A DNA stretch of 64,000 bases from contig SEHB01000009.1 in the NCBI GenBank assembly GCA_004143945.1, positions 1 to 64,000 of the forward strand, written 5' to 3'. The notes below the pieces were generated by a model. The model did no database searches, was not told the DNA's origin, and was given only the letters and a program-made list of their open reading frames with translations. The position numbers and the translations under genes were made by a program. Below are positions 53,162-61,885 of the stretch, in pieces. The number at the start of each line of letters is the position of its first letter. The first letter of the stretch is position 1. Source of the stretch: Lysobacteraceae bacterium (lineage in GTDB: Bacteria > Pseudomonadota > Gammaproteobacteria > Xanthomonadales > Rhodanobacteraceae).

Positions 53162-56089
53162 CTACTTGGCGAGCGCGTGGAACGCGCGCGCCTGCGCGGT
53201 GTCGACCTGATCGGCCAGCAGCAGCTCGCGTGCGCGGGCGTCGCTCGTTGCATCGGGTGGCCCGCCCGCGAGCCGCCGCGAAGCCCAGGCGCTGGCCCAG
53301 TGCGTGCCGTCCGTTGCGGGCGCGAGGAGGGCGAGCGCCTCATCGGCGAGGCGCCGGGCAACGGCGTACTGTCCCGCCGCCAGCGCCGCCTGCGCGAGCT
53401 CGCTCGACATCCAGCCGAGTTCGGGTGCGTTGTGCCCCGGCGTGTCGCGGTATTCCGACAGCGCTTGGACGATGACGCGCTCGAGCAGTTCGACGTCGCC
53501 GCGCGTGCCCGCAAGTTGCGCACGCGCGACGAACGTCCATGCGCGGCTGCGCGCACGATCGGCCGGCAGCGTGCGTTCGAGCAGCGGCGCGGCCACGTCG
53601 AGCGCGGCGCCGGCCTCGTCGACGCGGCCGAGCCCGAGCAGCGCGAACGCGCGCTGCTGCGCGATCTCGAGCGCGAACGCGTCGTTGTTCGCCAGCGTCG
53701 CCGCCTGCAGTTGCGCGGCGCGCTCGATCTCCACCAGCGCGGCGGCGTGGCGGCCCTGCGCGATCGCGATCCGCGCGCGCACGAGCCGGCCGTGCACCTG
53801 CATGTAGGGCTGGCCGATGCGCTCGAAGACTTCCGATGCACGATCCGCGTGGCGCTCCGCCTCGAGCAGCGCACCGCCGTTGTACGCGATCACCGCGAGA
53901 TTGCTCATCGCGACCGCGGCGTTCGCGCCGTCGGCGCCCGCGCCGGCGCGGTAGATCGTGAGCCCGCGCAGGCACAGTTCGCGCGCGATCGCCATCTCGC
54001 CCGCTTCGAGCCGCGACACGCAGGCGTCGACCAGAGCGCGCGCGACGCGCGGGTGCGAGTTCCCCAGCAACGCCTCGAACCGCCGGGCCGCGCGTTCGAA
54101 TTGCGGCGCCGCCGCGACCGGGCCGCTCACGAGCGAGTCGATCTCGGCGAGCACCGACGCGAGTTCGGCGTCGACGACGCCCCCGCCCTCCTCGCGTTCG
54201 GCGCGTGGCGCGATGCGCGCGCGCAAGGCGCGCAGCCCGTCGAGCTGTCCGGCATGTCCGAGGTAACGCACGTGGCGGTCGAGCGCGCGTACGTGGTCGA
54301 TGCCGGCCGCGTCGAAGTCGGCCAGCACCAGCGGCATCGCGGACGCGAACGCGTCGCCCGCCTCGTCGAGGCGGGCCGCGCGCCGCAGCAGGTCGCCGAG
54401 TTGCGCCTCGGCGAACGCAAGCGACAACCGCGGCGCACCGGCGGATCGCATCAGTTCGGTCGCTTCGCGCTGGCTGGCGATCGCGGCGTCGAGTTCATCC
54501 GCATCGGATTCGGTCGCTGCGCGCGCGGCGAGCAGTTCGGCGCGCAGCGCGGGGGCCTCGCCCGCGCGCGTCCCGAGCGATTCGCTCGCCGTGTCGAGCA
54601 GCGTGCGCGCGGCCGCCGGCCGGCCGCGCGCGAGCTGCAGCTGCGCGAGCGCGAGGCCGAGTTGCGCACGCGTGCGCGCATCCAGCCCCGCTGCATCCTC
54701 GAGCAGGCCTGCGCCGAGCGCGGCGATCGTCGCGAGCGGATCGCGTTCATCGTCGCGCAGGTACGGACTCGCGGCGCGGAATGTCTCGGACAGGAAGCGC
54801 TCGACCTGTATCGCGCGCTCGGCTTCGGCGAGGCGCTCGCGCTGTGCCTCGCGCATGCGCAGCAGCGCGAAGCCGCTCGCGACGAGCGCCGCGGCGATCG
54901 CGAGCGCGACCACTGCGCTGGCCCAGGCATGCCGGCGCAGGAACATGCCGAGCCGCAGCCCGGCGCCACCCGCCCGCGCACGCACCGGGCGCGTCGCGAG
55001 CCAAGCCTCGAAATCTTCGCGCAGCTCGGCGCAGGTCGCATGGCGGCGTTCGGGATCGGGTTCGAGGCAACGCGACACGATCGCGTCGAGATCCCCCGAG
55101 AGCGCGCGGCGCAGCGCGCTCGCGCGCGGCAGGCCACGCGCTTTCGCGAGCGCGTCGCCCTCGGCTTCGGGCAGCGCGGCGATCGCGGCGGACGGCGTCG
55201 ATGCGGATACATCGCCGGCTCGCGCGCGAGCCGTGCCCGCGAGCAGCCGCCACGCCAGCGCGCCGACCTGGAACACGTCGGTCGCGGTGGTGGGTTCCTT
55301 GCCTGCGAGTTGCTCCGGTGCCGCGCAGTCGGGGGTGAAGGCGCGCACGCCGGGCGCCGCGTCGTTCGAGGCGTCGCTCGCGATTCCGAAATCGACGAGG
55401 CGCAAGCGCTGGTCCGCATCGACGAGCACGTTCGCCGACTTCACGTCGCCGTGCACGAGCCGGCGCGCGTGCGCATGCTCGAGCGCGCGGCACAGATCGA
55501 CCAGCAGGCGCACGCGCGCGCGCAGGTCGAGGCGCAACCGGTCCGCGTGCGCGAGGATCGGTTCGCCGTCGACTAATTCCATCGCGAGCCAGAGATCGCC
55601 CTCGGGTCCCTCGCCCGCATCGATGAAGCGCGCGATGCCCGGATGGTCGAGGCGTGCGAGCGCGCGCTGCTCGTGGCGCAGCGTGTCGGCACGCAGCGCA
55701 GCGTTGCCTTCGCGACGGATCAGCTTGAGCGCGACGGTCGCGGCGAACCCCTCGTACGCACGCGTCACGCGATAGACCTCGGACATGCCGCCGCGTCCGA
55801 CCGGTGCCTCGATGCGAAACCCGCAGAACGCCTCGCCCGCGGCGAGCAGCGGTGCGTCATCGTCGAGCAGGTCGCCGAGCAGGCCCGCGTGCAGCACGCC
55901 GGCCGGCGGCAGCGTGGTCGACTCCTGTTCCGCGAGCGCGAGCAGGCGCGCGAGTCGCGCGGCGAGCGCAGGTTGCTTCGCGGCGAGGTTGGCGAGGCGC
56001 CGGTCGCGCTCGGGCCCGGGCAAGTCGAGCAACGATTCGAGCAGGCGGTCCAGCAGGCGCTCGTCCTGGCCTCCGGCGGCGGCGGTCAT
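53162..56089 (-). CDS. Serine/threonine protein kinase with TPR C-terminus
   Basis: P-loop GRGGMSEVYRV, VALKLI, catalytic loop LVHGDVKSANVLVD, DFG VDFGIA; TM VVALAIAAALVASGFALLRM; long TPR region. Confidence 0.93.
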   Translation of the reverse strand: MTAAAGGQDERLLDRLLESLLDLPGPERDRRLANLAAKQPALAARLARLLALAEQESTTLPPAGVLHAGLLGDLLDDDAPLLAAGEAFCGFRIEAPVGRGGMSEVYRVTRAYEGFAATVALKLIRREGNAALRADTLRHEQRALARLDHPGIARFIDAGEGPEGDLWLAMELVDGEPILAHADRLRLDLRARVRLLVDLCRALEHAHARRLVHGDVKSANVLVDADQRLRLVDFGIASDASNDAAPGVRAFTPDCAAPEQLAGKEPTTATDVFQVGALAWRLLAGTARARAGDVSASTPSAAIAALPEAEGDALAKARGLPRASALRRALSGDLDAIVSRCLEPDPERRHATCAELREDFEAWLATRPVRARAGGAGLRLGMFLRRHAWASAVVALAIAAALVASGFALLRMREAQRERLAEAERAIQVERFLSETFRAASPYLRDDERDPLATIAALGAGLLEDAAGLDARTRAQLGLALAQLQLARGRPAAARTLLDTASESLGTRAGEAPALRAELLAARAATESDADELDAAIASQREATELMRSAGAPRLSLAFAEAQLGDLLRRAARLDEAGDAFASAMPLVLADFDAAGIDHVRALDRHVRYLGHAGQLDGLRALRARIAPRAEREEGGGVVDAELASVLAEIDSLVSGPVAAAPQFERAARRFEALLGNSHPRVARALVDACVSRLEAGEMAIARELCLRGLTIYRAGAGADGANAAVAMSNLAVIAYNGGALLEAERHADRASEVFERIGQPYMQVHGRLVRARIAIAQGRHAAALVEIERAAQLQAATLANNDAFALEIAQQRAFALLGLGRVDEAGAALDVAAPLLERTLPADRARSRAWTFVARAQLAGTRGDVELLERVIVQALSEYRDTPGHNAPELGWMSSELAQAALAAGQYAVARRLADEALALLAPATDGTHWASAWASRRLAGGPPDATSDARARELLLADQVDTAQARAFHALAK

Positions 56090-56697
56090 GGGCTCGTTCC
56101 GTCTGCCGCGGGCGTCGAATCGAGCCATTCGCGCAGCCATGCGCGCGCGCGCATCCAGTCACGCTGCACGGTGCGCAGCGGAACTTCGAGCGCTTCGGCG
56201 GTCTCGCCTTCCGAGAGGCCCGCGAAATAGCGGCATTCGAACACGCGCACGAGGCGCTCGCTGATGCCGGCGAGGCGGTCGAGTGCCTGGTCGACGAGAA
56301 CCAGCTGTTCGGCCTGCGCCTCGATCGGCAACTGCGTGGCGTCGAGGTCGAGCGCGACCGCCTGCGGCCCGCCGCGCTTGTCCGCCTGGCGCTCGCGCGC
56401 GTGGCTCACGATGAACTGGCGCATCGCGCGTGCGCAGATCGCGAGGAAATGCCCGCGGTCGCGCGCGTCCATGCGCGATTGGCCCGCGATCTTGAGGTAG
56501 GCCTCGTGCACGAGCAGCGTGGTGTCGAGCGTGTGGCCACGGCTCGCGCGCAACTGGCGTCGCGCGACGCGACGCAGGTCGTCGTAGACGTGCGGCACGA
56601 GCCGGTCGAACGCGCCGGCCTCGCCCGCGCGCCATGCCGCCAGCAACGCGCCGAACGCCGCGCCATCGATGGGTGTCTCGCGCTCGCCCGCGTGCAT
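56086..56697 (-). CDS. ECF-type RNA polymerase sigma factor
   Basis: LVPHVYDDLRRVARRQLRASRGHTLDTTLLVHEAYLKIAGQ...RDRGHFLAICARAMRQFIVSHARERQADKRGG...YFAGLSEGETAEALEVPLRTVQRDWMRARAWL; ATGA overlap with the kinase. Confidence 0.92.
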   Translation of the reverse strand: MHAGERETPIDGAAFGALLAAWRAGEAGAFDRLVPHVYDDLRRVARRQLRASRGHTLDTTLLVHEAYLKIAGQSRMDARDRGHFLAICARAMRQFIVSHARERQADKRGGPQAVALDLDATQLPIEAQAEQLVLVDQALDRLAGISERLVRVFECRYFAGLSEGETAEALEVPLRTVQRDWMRARAWLREWLDSTPAADGTSP

Positions 56698-56704
56698 GGC
56701 CGCC

Positions 56705-57487
56705 TCAGAAGCCGTAGCGCAGGAAGCCGCCGTCGACCGCGATGCATTCGCCGGTCACGTAGCTCGAGGCCGGCAGGCACAGGAACGCGACCGCGCCGGC
56801 GACTTCCTCCGGTTCCCCGATGCGCCCCATCGGCGTGCGCAGCAGCACGTCGTCGAGGTAGTCCGGATCGGCGAGCGGGCCTTCGGTGCGCTGCGTGCGG
56901 ATGTACCAGGGCGCGACCGCATTGACCCGGATGCCGTCCTCTGCCCATTCGCAGGCGAGGTTGCGCGTGAGCTGGTGCAGCGCGGCCTTGGTGAAGCCGT
57001 AGGGCGCGCCCGTGCGCACGTGCGTCAGGCCCGAGACCGAGCCGACGTTCACGATCGCCGCGTTGCCGTGCTCGGCCAGGTGCGGATGCGCGAGCCGGCA
57101 CATCTCGAACGCGCCGAGCACGTTGGTCTCGATCAGCGCGCGCACTTCGTCGAGTTCGTAGTCGAGCACGGGGCGGGCCACGTTGCCGCCGACGTTGTTG
57201 ACGAGCAGCGACAGCCCGGCGTCGAGGTCGGCGATCCAGTCGAACACTTCGAGGCGCTGTTCCTGCTGCGACAGGTCGGCGTCGCAGGCGAGGATCTCCC
57301 GTTCGGGGAACTCTTCCGCGAGATCCGCGCGCATCTGTTCGAGATGCACCTCGTCGCGCGCGACCAGCAACAGGTCGGCGCCGAGCGCGGCGAGTTCGCG
57401 CGCGCAGGCCAGGCCGATGCCCTTGCTCGCGCCGGTGACCAGCGCGGTGCGCCCGTCGAGCCGCCAGCGTGATGCATTCGCCGTCAT
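56705..57487 (-). CDS. SDR family oxidoreductase
   Basis: [34 protein letters not shown]...[10 protein letters not shown]...[54 protein letters not shown]. Confidence 0.95.
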   Translation of the reverse strand: MTANASRWRLDGRTALVTGASKGIGLACARELAALGADLLLVARDEVHLEQMRADLAEEFPEREILACDADLSQQEQRLEVFDWIADLDAGLSLLVNNVGGNVARPVLDYELDEVRALIETNVLGAFEMCRLAHPHLAEHGNAAIVNVGSVSGLTHVRTGAPYGFTKAALHQLTRNLACEWAEDGIRVNAVAPWYIRTQRTEGPLADPDYLDDVLLRTPMGRIGEPEEVAGAVAFLCLPASSYVTGECIAVDGGFLRYGF

Positions 57488-57548
57488 CGGTGCATCCTCC
57501 CGCTTGTTGCCGCCGCGGCCACGGTGCAGACTTTAACGGAAGCCGCCC

Positions 57549-57779
57549 ATGCCGGAGTACGCGATGTTCCGCATCCTCGTGATCTGCGCAATCTGCGCAT
57601 TGGCCGCATGTTCCGATGCGGGCACGCCCGTCCCGGAGGCCGAAACCGAGGCGCCGCCCGCGCGAAAGACGGTCGTCGACGACCAGCTCCAGGCACTCGA
57701 GAAGGCGAAGGCGGTCGGCCAGCAGCTCGAGGAGGAAAAGGCGCGCACCGACCAGGCGATCGAGGACCAGGGCGGCTAG
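57549..57779 (+). CDS. Small hypothetical lipoprotein
   Basis: MFRILVICAICALAACSDAGTPVPEAETEAPPARKTVVDDQLQALEKAKAVGQQLEEEKARTDQAIEDQGG; lipobox LAAC. Confidence 0.75.
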   Translation: MPEYAMFRILVICAICALAACSDAGTPVPEAETEAPPARKTVVDDQLQALEKAKAVGQQLEEEKARTDQAIEDQGG

Positions 57780-57782
57780 TGG

Positions 57783-57823
57783 ATGCGGGGAATAGGGAAT
57801 AGGGAATAGGGAATAGGGAATCG
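57783..57823. repeat. GGGAATA heptad repeat array
   Basis: gcggggaatagggaatagggaatagggaatagggaatcgaag; inverted partner tccttttccctgttcgctattccccgcc at 57897-57924. Confidence 0.92.
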
Positions 57824-58010
57824 AAGCGCACATGCGCGGAAAGTGCCCGCGGGGCAGCGTGGCATTCCGGCAGGGCAACCCCATTCGCTGCGGATGTCCT
57901 TTTCCCTGTTCGCTATTCCCCGCCATGGTGCGCCGCACCTTTGCGCCGCCGCGGCAGCCGACTAGGCTCGGCCCACGCCGATCTCCCAGCGTTTCAGCCA
58001 GGAGGCTGAG

Positions 58011-59861
58011 GTGCAGCCCACCGATATCCGCGATCCCGCGTACTTCCACAAGGTCGTCGATTGCCAATGGGCCTGCCCGGCCCACACGCCGGTCCCCGAA
58101 TACATTCGCCTGATCGCGGCGGGCCGATACGACGACGCCTACCTCGTCAACTGGACTTCGAACGTGTTTCCGGGCGTGCTCGGGCGCACCTGCGATCGGC
58201 CTTGCGAACCTGCATGCCGCCGCGGTCGCGTCGAGGCGAGTACCGGTGGCACGCCCGAGCCGGTCGCGATCTGCAGGCTCAAGCGCGTCGCCGCCGACTT
58301 CAAGGGCGATGTGCGCGCGCGGATGCCGAGGCCCGCGGAGAGGAAGAACGGTCGCCGCGTCGCCTGCATCGGCGCAGGACCGGCCTCGCTCACGGTCGCG
58401 CGCGACCTGGCGCCGCTCGGCTATCACGTCACCGTGTACGAGGCGGATGCGAAGGCCGGCGGCTTCATGCGCACGCAGGTGCCGCGGTTCCGCCTGCCCG
58501 AAGAAGTGATCGACGAGGAAACCGGCTACATCCTCGACCTCGGCGTCGAGTTCGTCGGCGGCCGCCGCATCGATTCGCTGAAAGCGCTGCTGGCCGAGCA
58601 GCACGATGCGGTGTTCGTCGGCTGCGGCGCGCCGCGCGGGCGCGACCTCGACTTGCCGGGTCGACACGAGGCCGCGCAGGACATCCACATCGGCATCGAC
58701 TGGCTCGCCTCGGTCTACTTCGGCCACGTCGAGAAGGTCGGTCGCCGCGTGATCGTGCTCGGCGGCGGCAACACCGCGATGGACTGTTGCCGCTCGGCGC
58801 GCCGGCTCGGCGGCGAGGAGGTCACCGTCATCGTGCGCTCGGGCTTCGACGAGATGAAGGCGAGCCCGTGGGAGAAGGAGGACGCGATGCACGAAGGCAT
58901 CCCGATCCTCGATTGCCGCGTGCCGAAGGCGTTCGTGCACGAAGGCGGCCGCCTGGCCGGCATGACGTTCGAGAAGGTGCGGCCCGAATACGACGCGGAC
59001 GGTCGCCGCCGCCTCGTGCCGACCGGCGAACCCGACGAACTGCACGCCTGCGACGAAGTGCTGATCGCGGTCGGACAGGAGAACGCGTTCCCGTGGATCG
59101 AGCGCGACATCGGCATCGCGTTCGACGCGCGCCACGACATGCCTGTGGTCGACGCGACCACGCTGCAGTCGAGCCTGCCGCACGTGCTGTTCGGCGGCGA
59201 CGCGGCATTCGGACCGAAGAACATCATCTGGGCGGTCGCCCACGGGCACGAGGCTGCGCTCACGATCGACCGCATGCTCGCGGGCGAGGACGTGCGCGAG
59301 CGGCCGCTGCCGATCGTCGAGACGATCTCGCAGAAGATGGGCATCCACGAGTGGAGCTACGACAACGACGTGTCGCCCGACGAGCGGTACAAGGTGCCGT
59401 GGGCCGATCCCGCGCTGACGTTGAAGAGCATCAAGCTCGAGGTCGAGCTCGGCTTCGACGCCGCGACCGCGTGGAAGGAAACCCAGCGCTGCCTCAACTG
59501 CGACGTGCAGACGGTGTTCACCGATCCGCTCTGCATCGAGTGCGACGCCTGCGTCGACATCTGCCCGATGGACTGCATCACGTTCACCGCCAATGGCGAA
59601 GAACCCGAGCTGCGCCTGCGGCTGTCGGCGCAGGCGCTCAACACCGACCAGGACCTGTACGTGTCGGGCGGCCTCAAGACCGGACGCGTGATGGTCAAGG
59701 ACGAGGACGTGTGCCTGCACTGCGGCCTCTGCGCCGAACGCTGCCCGACCGGCGCCTGGGACATGCGCAAGGTGCTCATGCAGATGACGCATGCGGGCGA
59801 AGGCTGCCGTTCGGCAGCGCCGCGCGAGCGCGCCGCTGCCGCGACGACGGCCGACGCATGA
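58011..59861 (+). CDS. GltD-like FAD/NAD(P)-dependent oxidoreductase with C-terminal 4Fe-4S ferredoxin domain
   Basis: GTG start after AGGAGG; CQWACPAHTPVPEYIRLIAAGRYDDAYLVNWTSNVFPGVLGRTCDRPCEPACRRG; VACIGAGPASLTVARDLAPLGYHVTVYEA; CIECDACVDICPMDC and CLHCGLCAERCPTGAW. Confidence 0.94.
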   Translation: MQPTDIRDPAYFHKVVDCQWACPAHTPVPEYIRLIAAGRYDDAYLVNWTSNVFPGVLGRTCDRPCEPACRRGRVEASTGGTPEPVAICRLKRVAADFKGDVRARMPRPAERKNGRRVACIGAGPASLTVARDLAPLGYHVTVYEADAKAGGFMRTQVPRFRLPEEVIDEETGYILDLGVEFVGGRRIDSLKALLAEQHDAVFVGCGAPRGRDLDLPGRHEAAQDIHIGIDWLASVYFGHVEKVGRRVIVLGGGNTAMDCCRSARRLGGEEVTVIVRSGFDEMKASPWEKEDAMHEGIPILDCRVPKAFVHEGGRLAGMTFEKVRPEYDADGRRRLVPTGEPDELHACDEVLIAVGQENAFPWIERDIGIAFDARHDMPVVDATTLQSSLPHVLFGGDAAFGPKNIIWAVAHGHEAALTIDRMLAGEDVRERPLPIVETISQKMGIHEWSYDNDVSPDERYKVPWADPALTLKSIKLEVELGFDAATAWKETQRCLNCDVQTVFTDPLCIECDACVDICPMDCITFTANGEEPELRLRLSAQALNTDQDLYVSGGLKTGRVMVKDEDVCLHCGLCAERCPTGAWDMRKVLMQMTHAGEGCRSAAPRERAAAATTADA

Positions 59862-61750
59862 CGACGATCACGGCGACCAACGACTTCGTCGTCAAGTTCG
59901 CGAACGTCAACGGTTCGGGTTCGGCGTCGGCGAACGAGCTGTTCGCGAAGGCGATCCTGCGCATGGGCGTGCCGGTGAGCCCGCGCAACATCTTCCCGTC
60001 CAACATCCAGGGCCTGCCGACCTGGTACGAGGTGCGCGTCAGCGAAGCGGGCTGGCTCGGCCGGCGCGGCGGCGTCGACCTCATGGTCGCGATGAACCCG
60101 CAGACCTGGGACGCCGACCTCGCCGAGATCGAGACCGGCGGCTACCTCGTCCACGACTCGACGCGACCATTGCCGGCCTCGAAGTTCCGCGACGACATCG
60201 CGGTGATCGGCATCCCGCTGACCGCGATCTGCAACGGCACCTGGAGCGACGCGCGCCAGCGCCAGCTGTTCAAGAACATCATGTACGTCGGCGCGCTGTC
60301 GATGCTGCTCGGGATCGAGGTCGAGGTGATCGAGCGCCTGCTCGCCGAACAGTACAAGGGCAAGGAAAGGCTCATCGATGCGAACCGGCAGGCACTGCGC
60401 CTCGGTCGCGACTGCTTCACCGACGCATCGATCGAGCACCGCCCTTCGCTGACCGGCATCGCGAGCCCGCAGCAGTTCGGCCTGCGCGTGCAGCGCGCCG
60501 ACGCGGTCGGCGAGCGCATCTTCGTCGACGGCAATACCGCGGCGGCACTCGGCTGCGTCTACGGCGGCGCGACCGTGTGCGCGTGGTATCCGATCACGCC
60601 GTCCTCGTCGCTGGCCGAGGCGTTCCAGAAATACTGCATGAATTATCGCGTCGATCCGGAGACCGGCGCGAACCGCTTCGCGATCGTGCAGGCCGAGGAC
60701 GAGATCGCCTCGATCGGCATGGTCGTCGGCGCGGGCTGGAACGGCGCGCGCGCGTTCACTACGACCTCGGGCCCCGGCGTTTCGCTGATGACCGAGTTCA
60801 TCGGCCTCGCGTACTTCGCCGAGATCCCGGTCACGATCATCGACGTGCAACGCGGCGGCCCCTCGACCGGCATGCCGACGCGCACGCAGCAGGCCGACCT
60901 CGTCTCGAGCGCGTACGCCTCGCACGGCGACACCAAGCACGTGCTGCTGTTTCCCGAGGATCCGAACGAGTGCTTCGAGTTCTCTGCGCAGGCGCTCGAC
61001 CTCGCCGACCGGCTGCAGACGCCGGTGTTCGTGATGACCGACCTCGACATCGGCATGAACCAGCGCCTCAGCGCGCCGTTCGCGTGGGACGATGCGCGCG
61101 CGTACGACCGCGGCAAGGTGATGAGCGCAGCCGAGCTCGAAGCGGGCAGGGATTTCGGCCGCTACAAGGACGTCGATGGCGACGGCATCCCGTGGCGCAC
61201 GTATCCCGGCACGCATCCGCAGCGCGGCGCCTACTTCACGCGCGGAACCTCGCGCGATCCGTACGCACGCTATTCCGAGCGCGGCGCGGATTACCTCTAC
61301 AACATGCAGCGCCTGCTCGCGAAGTTCGACAGTGCGAAGGCGCTGGTGCCGCAGCCGGTCCTGCGCCAAGCCGCGCGCGCCGCGCGTTTCGGCGCGATCC
61401 ATTTCGGCTCCACTGCGCCCGCGATGGACGAGGCGATCGTCGCGCTCGAGCGCGAAGGCCTGTTGCTCGACACCTTGCGCATCCGCGCATTCCCGTTCCC
61501 CGACTCGGTCGCCGACTTCATCGCCGCGCACGAACGCGTGTTCGTGATCGAGCAGAACCGCGACGCGCAACTGCGCTCGATGCTCGTCAACGAGTTCGGC
61601 ATCGATCCCGCGCGGCTGGTGCCGGTGCTGCACTACGACGGCACGCCGATCACGGCGAGATTCATCGTGGGAGCGGTTGCCGAGCGAATGCGGGCCGGGC
61701 GAGTGCGGTCGGCCTCGATTGCCGAGGAAGGGCTGAGGGCCGAGGGCTGA
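59858..61750 (+). CDS. korA: 2-oxoacid:acceptor oxidoreductase, fused gamma-alpha subunit (KorA-like)
   Basis: VVKFANVNGSGSASANELFAKAILRMGVPVSPRNIFPSNIQGLPTWYEVRVSEAGWLGRRGGVDLMVAMNPQTW; WYPITPSSSLAEAF; TTTSGPGVSLMTEFIGLAYFAEIPVTIIDVQRGGPSTGMPTRTQQADL. Confidence 0.93.
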   Translation: MTTITATNDFVVKFANVNGSGSASANELFAKAILRMGVPVSPRNIFPSNIQGLPTWYEVRVSEAGWLGRRGGVDLMVAMNPQTWDADLAEIETGGYLVHDSTRPLPASKFRDDIAVIGIPLTAICNGTWSDARQRQLFKNIMYVGALSMLLGIEVEVIERLLAEQYKGKERLIDANRQALRLGRDCFTDASIEHRPSLTGIASPQQFGLRVQRADAVGERIFVDGNTAAALGCVYGGATVCAWYPITPSSSLAEAFQKYCMNYRVDPETGANRFAIVQAEDEIASIGMVVGAGWNGARAFTTTSGPGVSLMTEFIGLAYFAEIPVTIIDVQRGGPSTGMPTRTQQADLVSSAYASHGDTKHVLLFPEDPNECFEFSAQALDLADRLQTPVFVMTDLDIGMNQRLSAPFAWDDARAYDRGKVMSAAELEAGRDFGRYKDVDGDGIPWRTYPGTHPQRGAYFTRGTSRDPYARYSERGADYLYNMQRLLAKFDSAKALVPQPVLRQAARAARFGAIHFGSTAPAMDEAIVALEREGLLLDTLRIRAFPFPDSVADFIAAHERVFVIEQNRDAQLRSMLVNEFGIDPARLVPVLHYDGTPITARFIVGAVAERMRAGRVRSASIAEEGLRAEG

Positions 61751-61876
61751 GGGCTGGCGCCACGGCGACCGCGAGGGCTTCATGATCGATCGAAATGTTC
61801 CGAACTGCAGCAGGAAGCACGAGCCGGCCCCTCCGGTGCGCCCGGCTTTTCAGTCCTCGGCCCTCAGCCCTCAGCG
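61731..61876. repeat. Inverted pair of GGGCTGA/GGGCCGA repeats between korA and korB, first arm inside the korA 3' end
   Basis: ggctgagggccgagggctgagggctgg (61731-61757) and cagtcctcggccctcagccctcag (61851-61874); 15-bp exact complement GGCTGAGGGCCGAGG / CCTCGGCCCTCAGCC. Confidence 0.88.
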
Positions 61877-61885
61877 CGCTCACCC

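Noticed and set aside
51344-55576. 1410-aa plus-strand ORF
   Set aside because: Antisense to ogt, alkA and the Ser/Thr kinase; composition is Arg/Ala-rich mirror coding of high-GC genes with no domain signature.
56406-59792. 1128-aa minus-strand ORF and similar giant ORFs at 32077-34935, 40679-43846 and 58061-61750
   Set aside because: These span several well-supported genes in the wrong frame; only the embedded segments (e.g. aminotransferase, Grx fusion, KorA) are real where they match known families.
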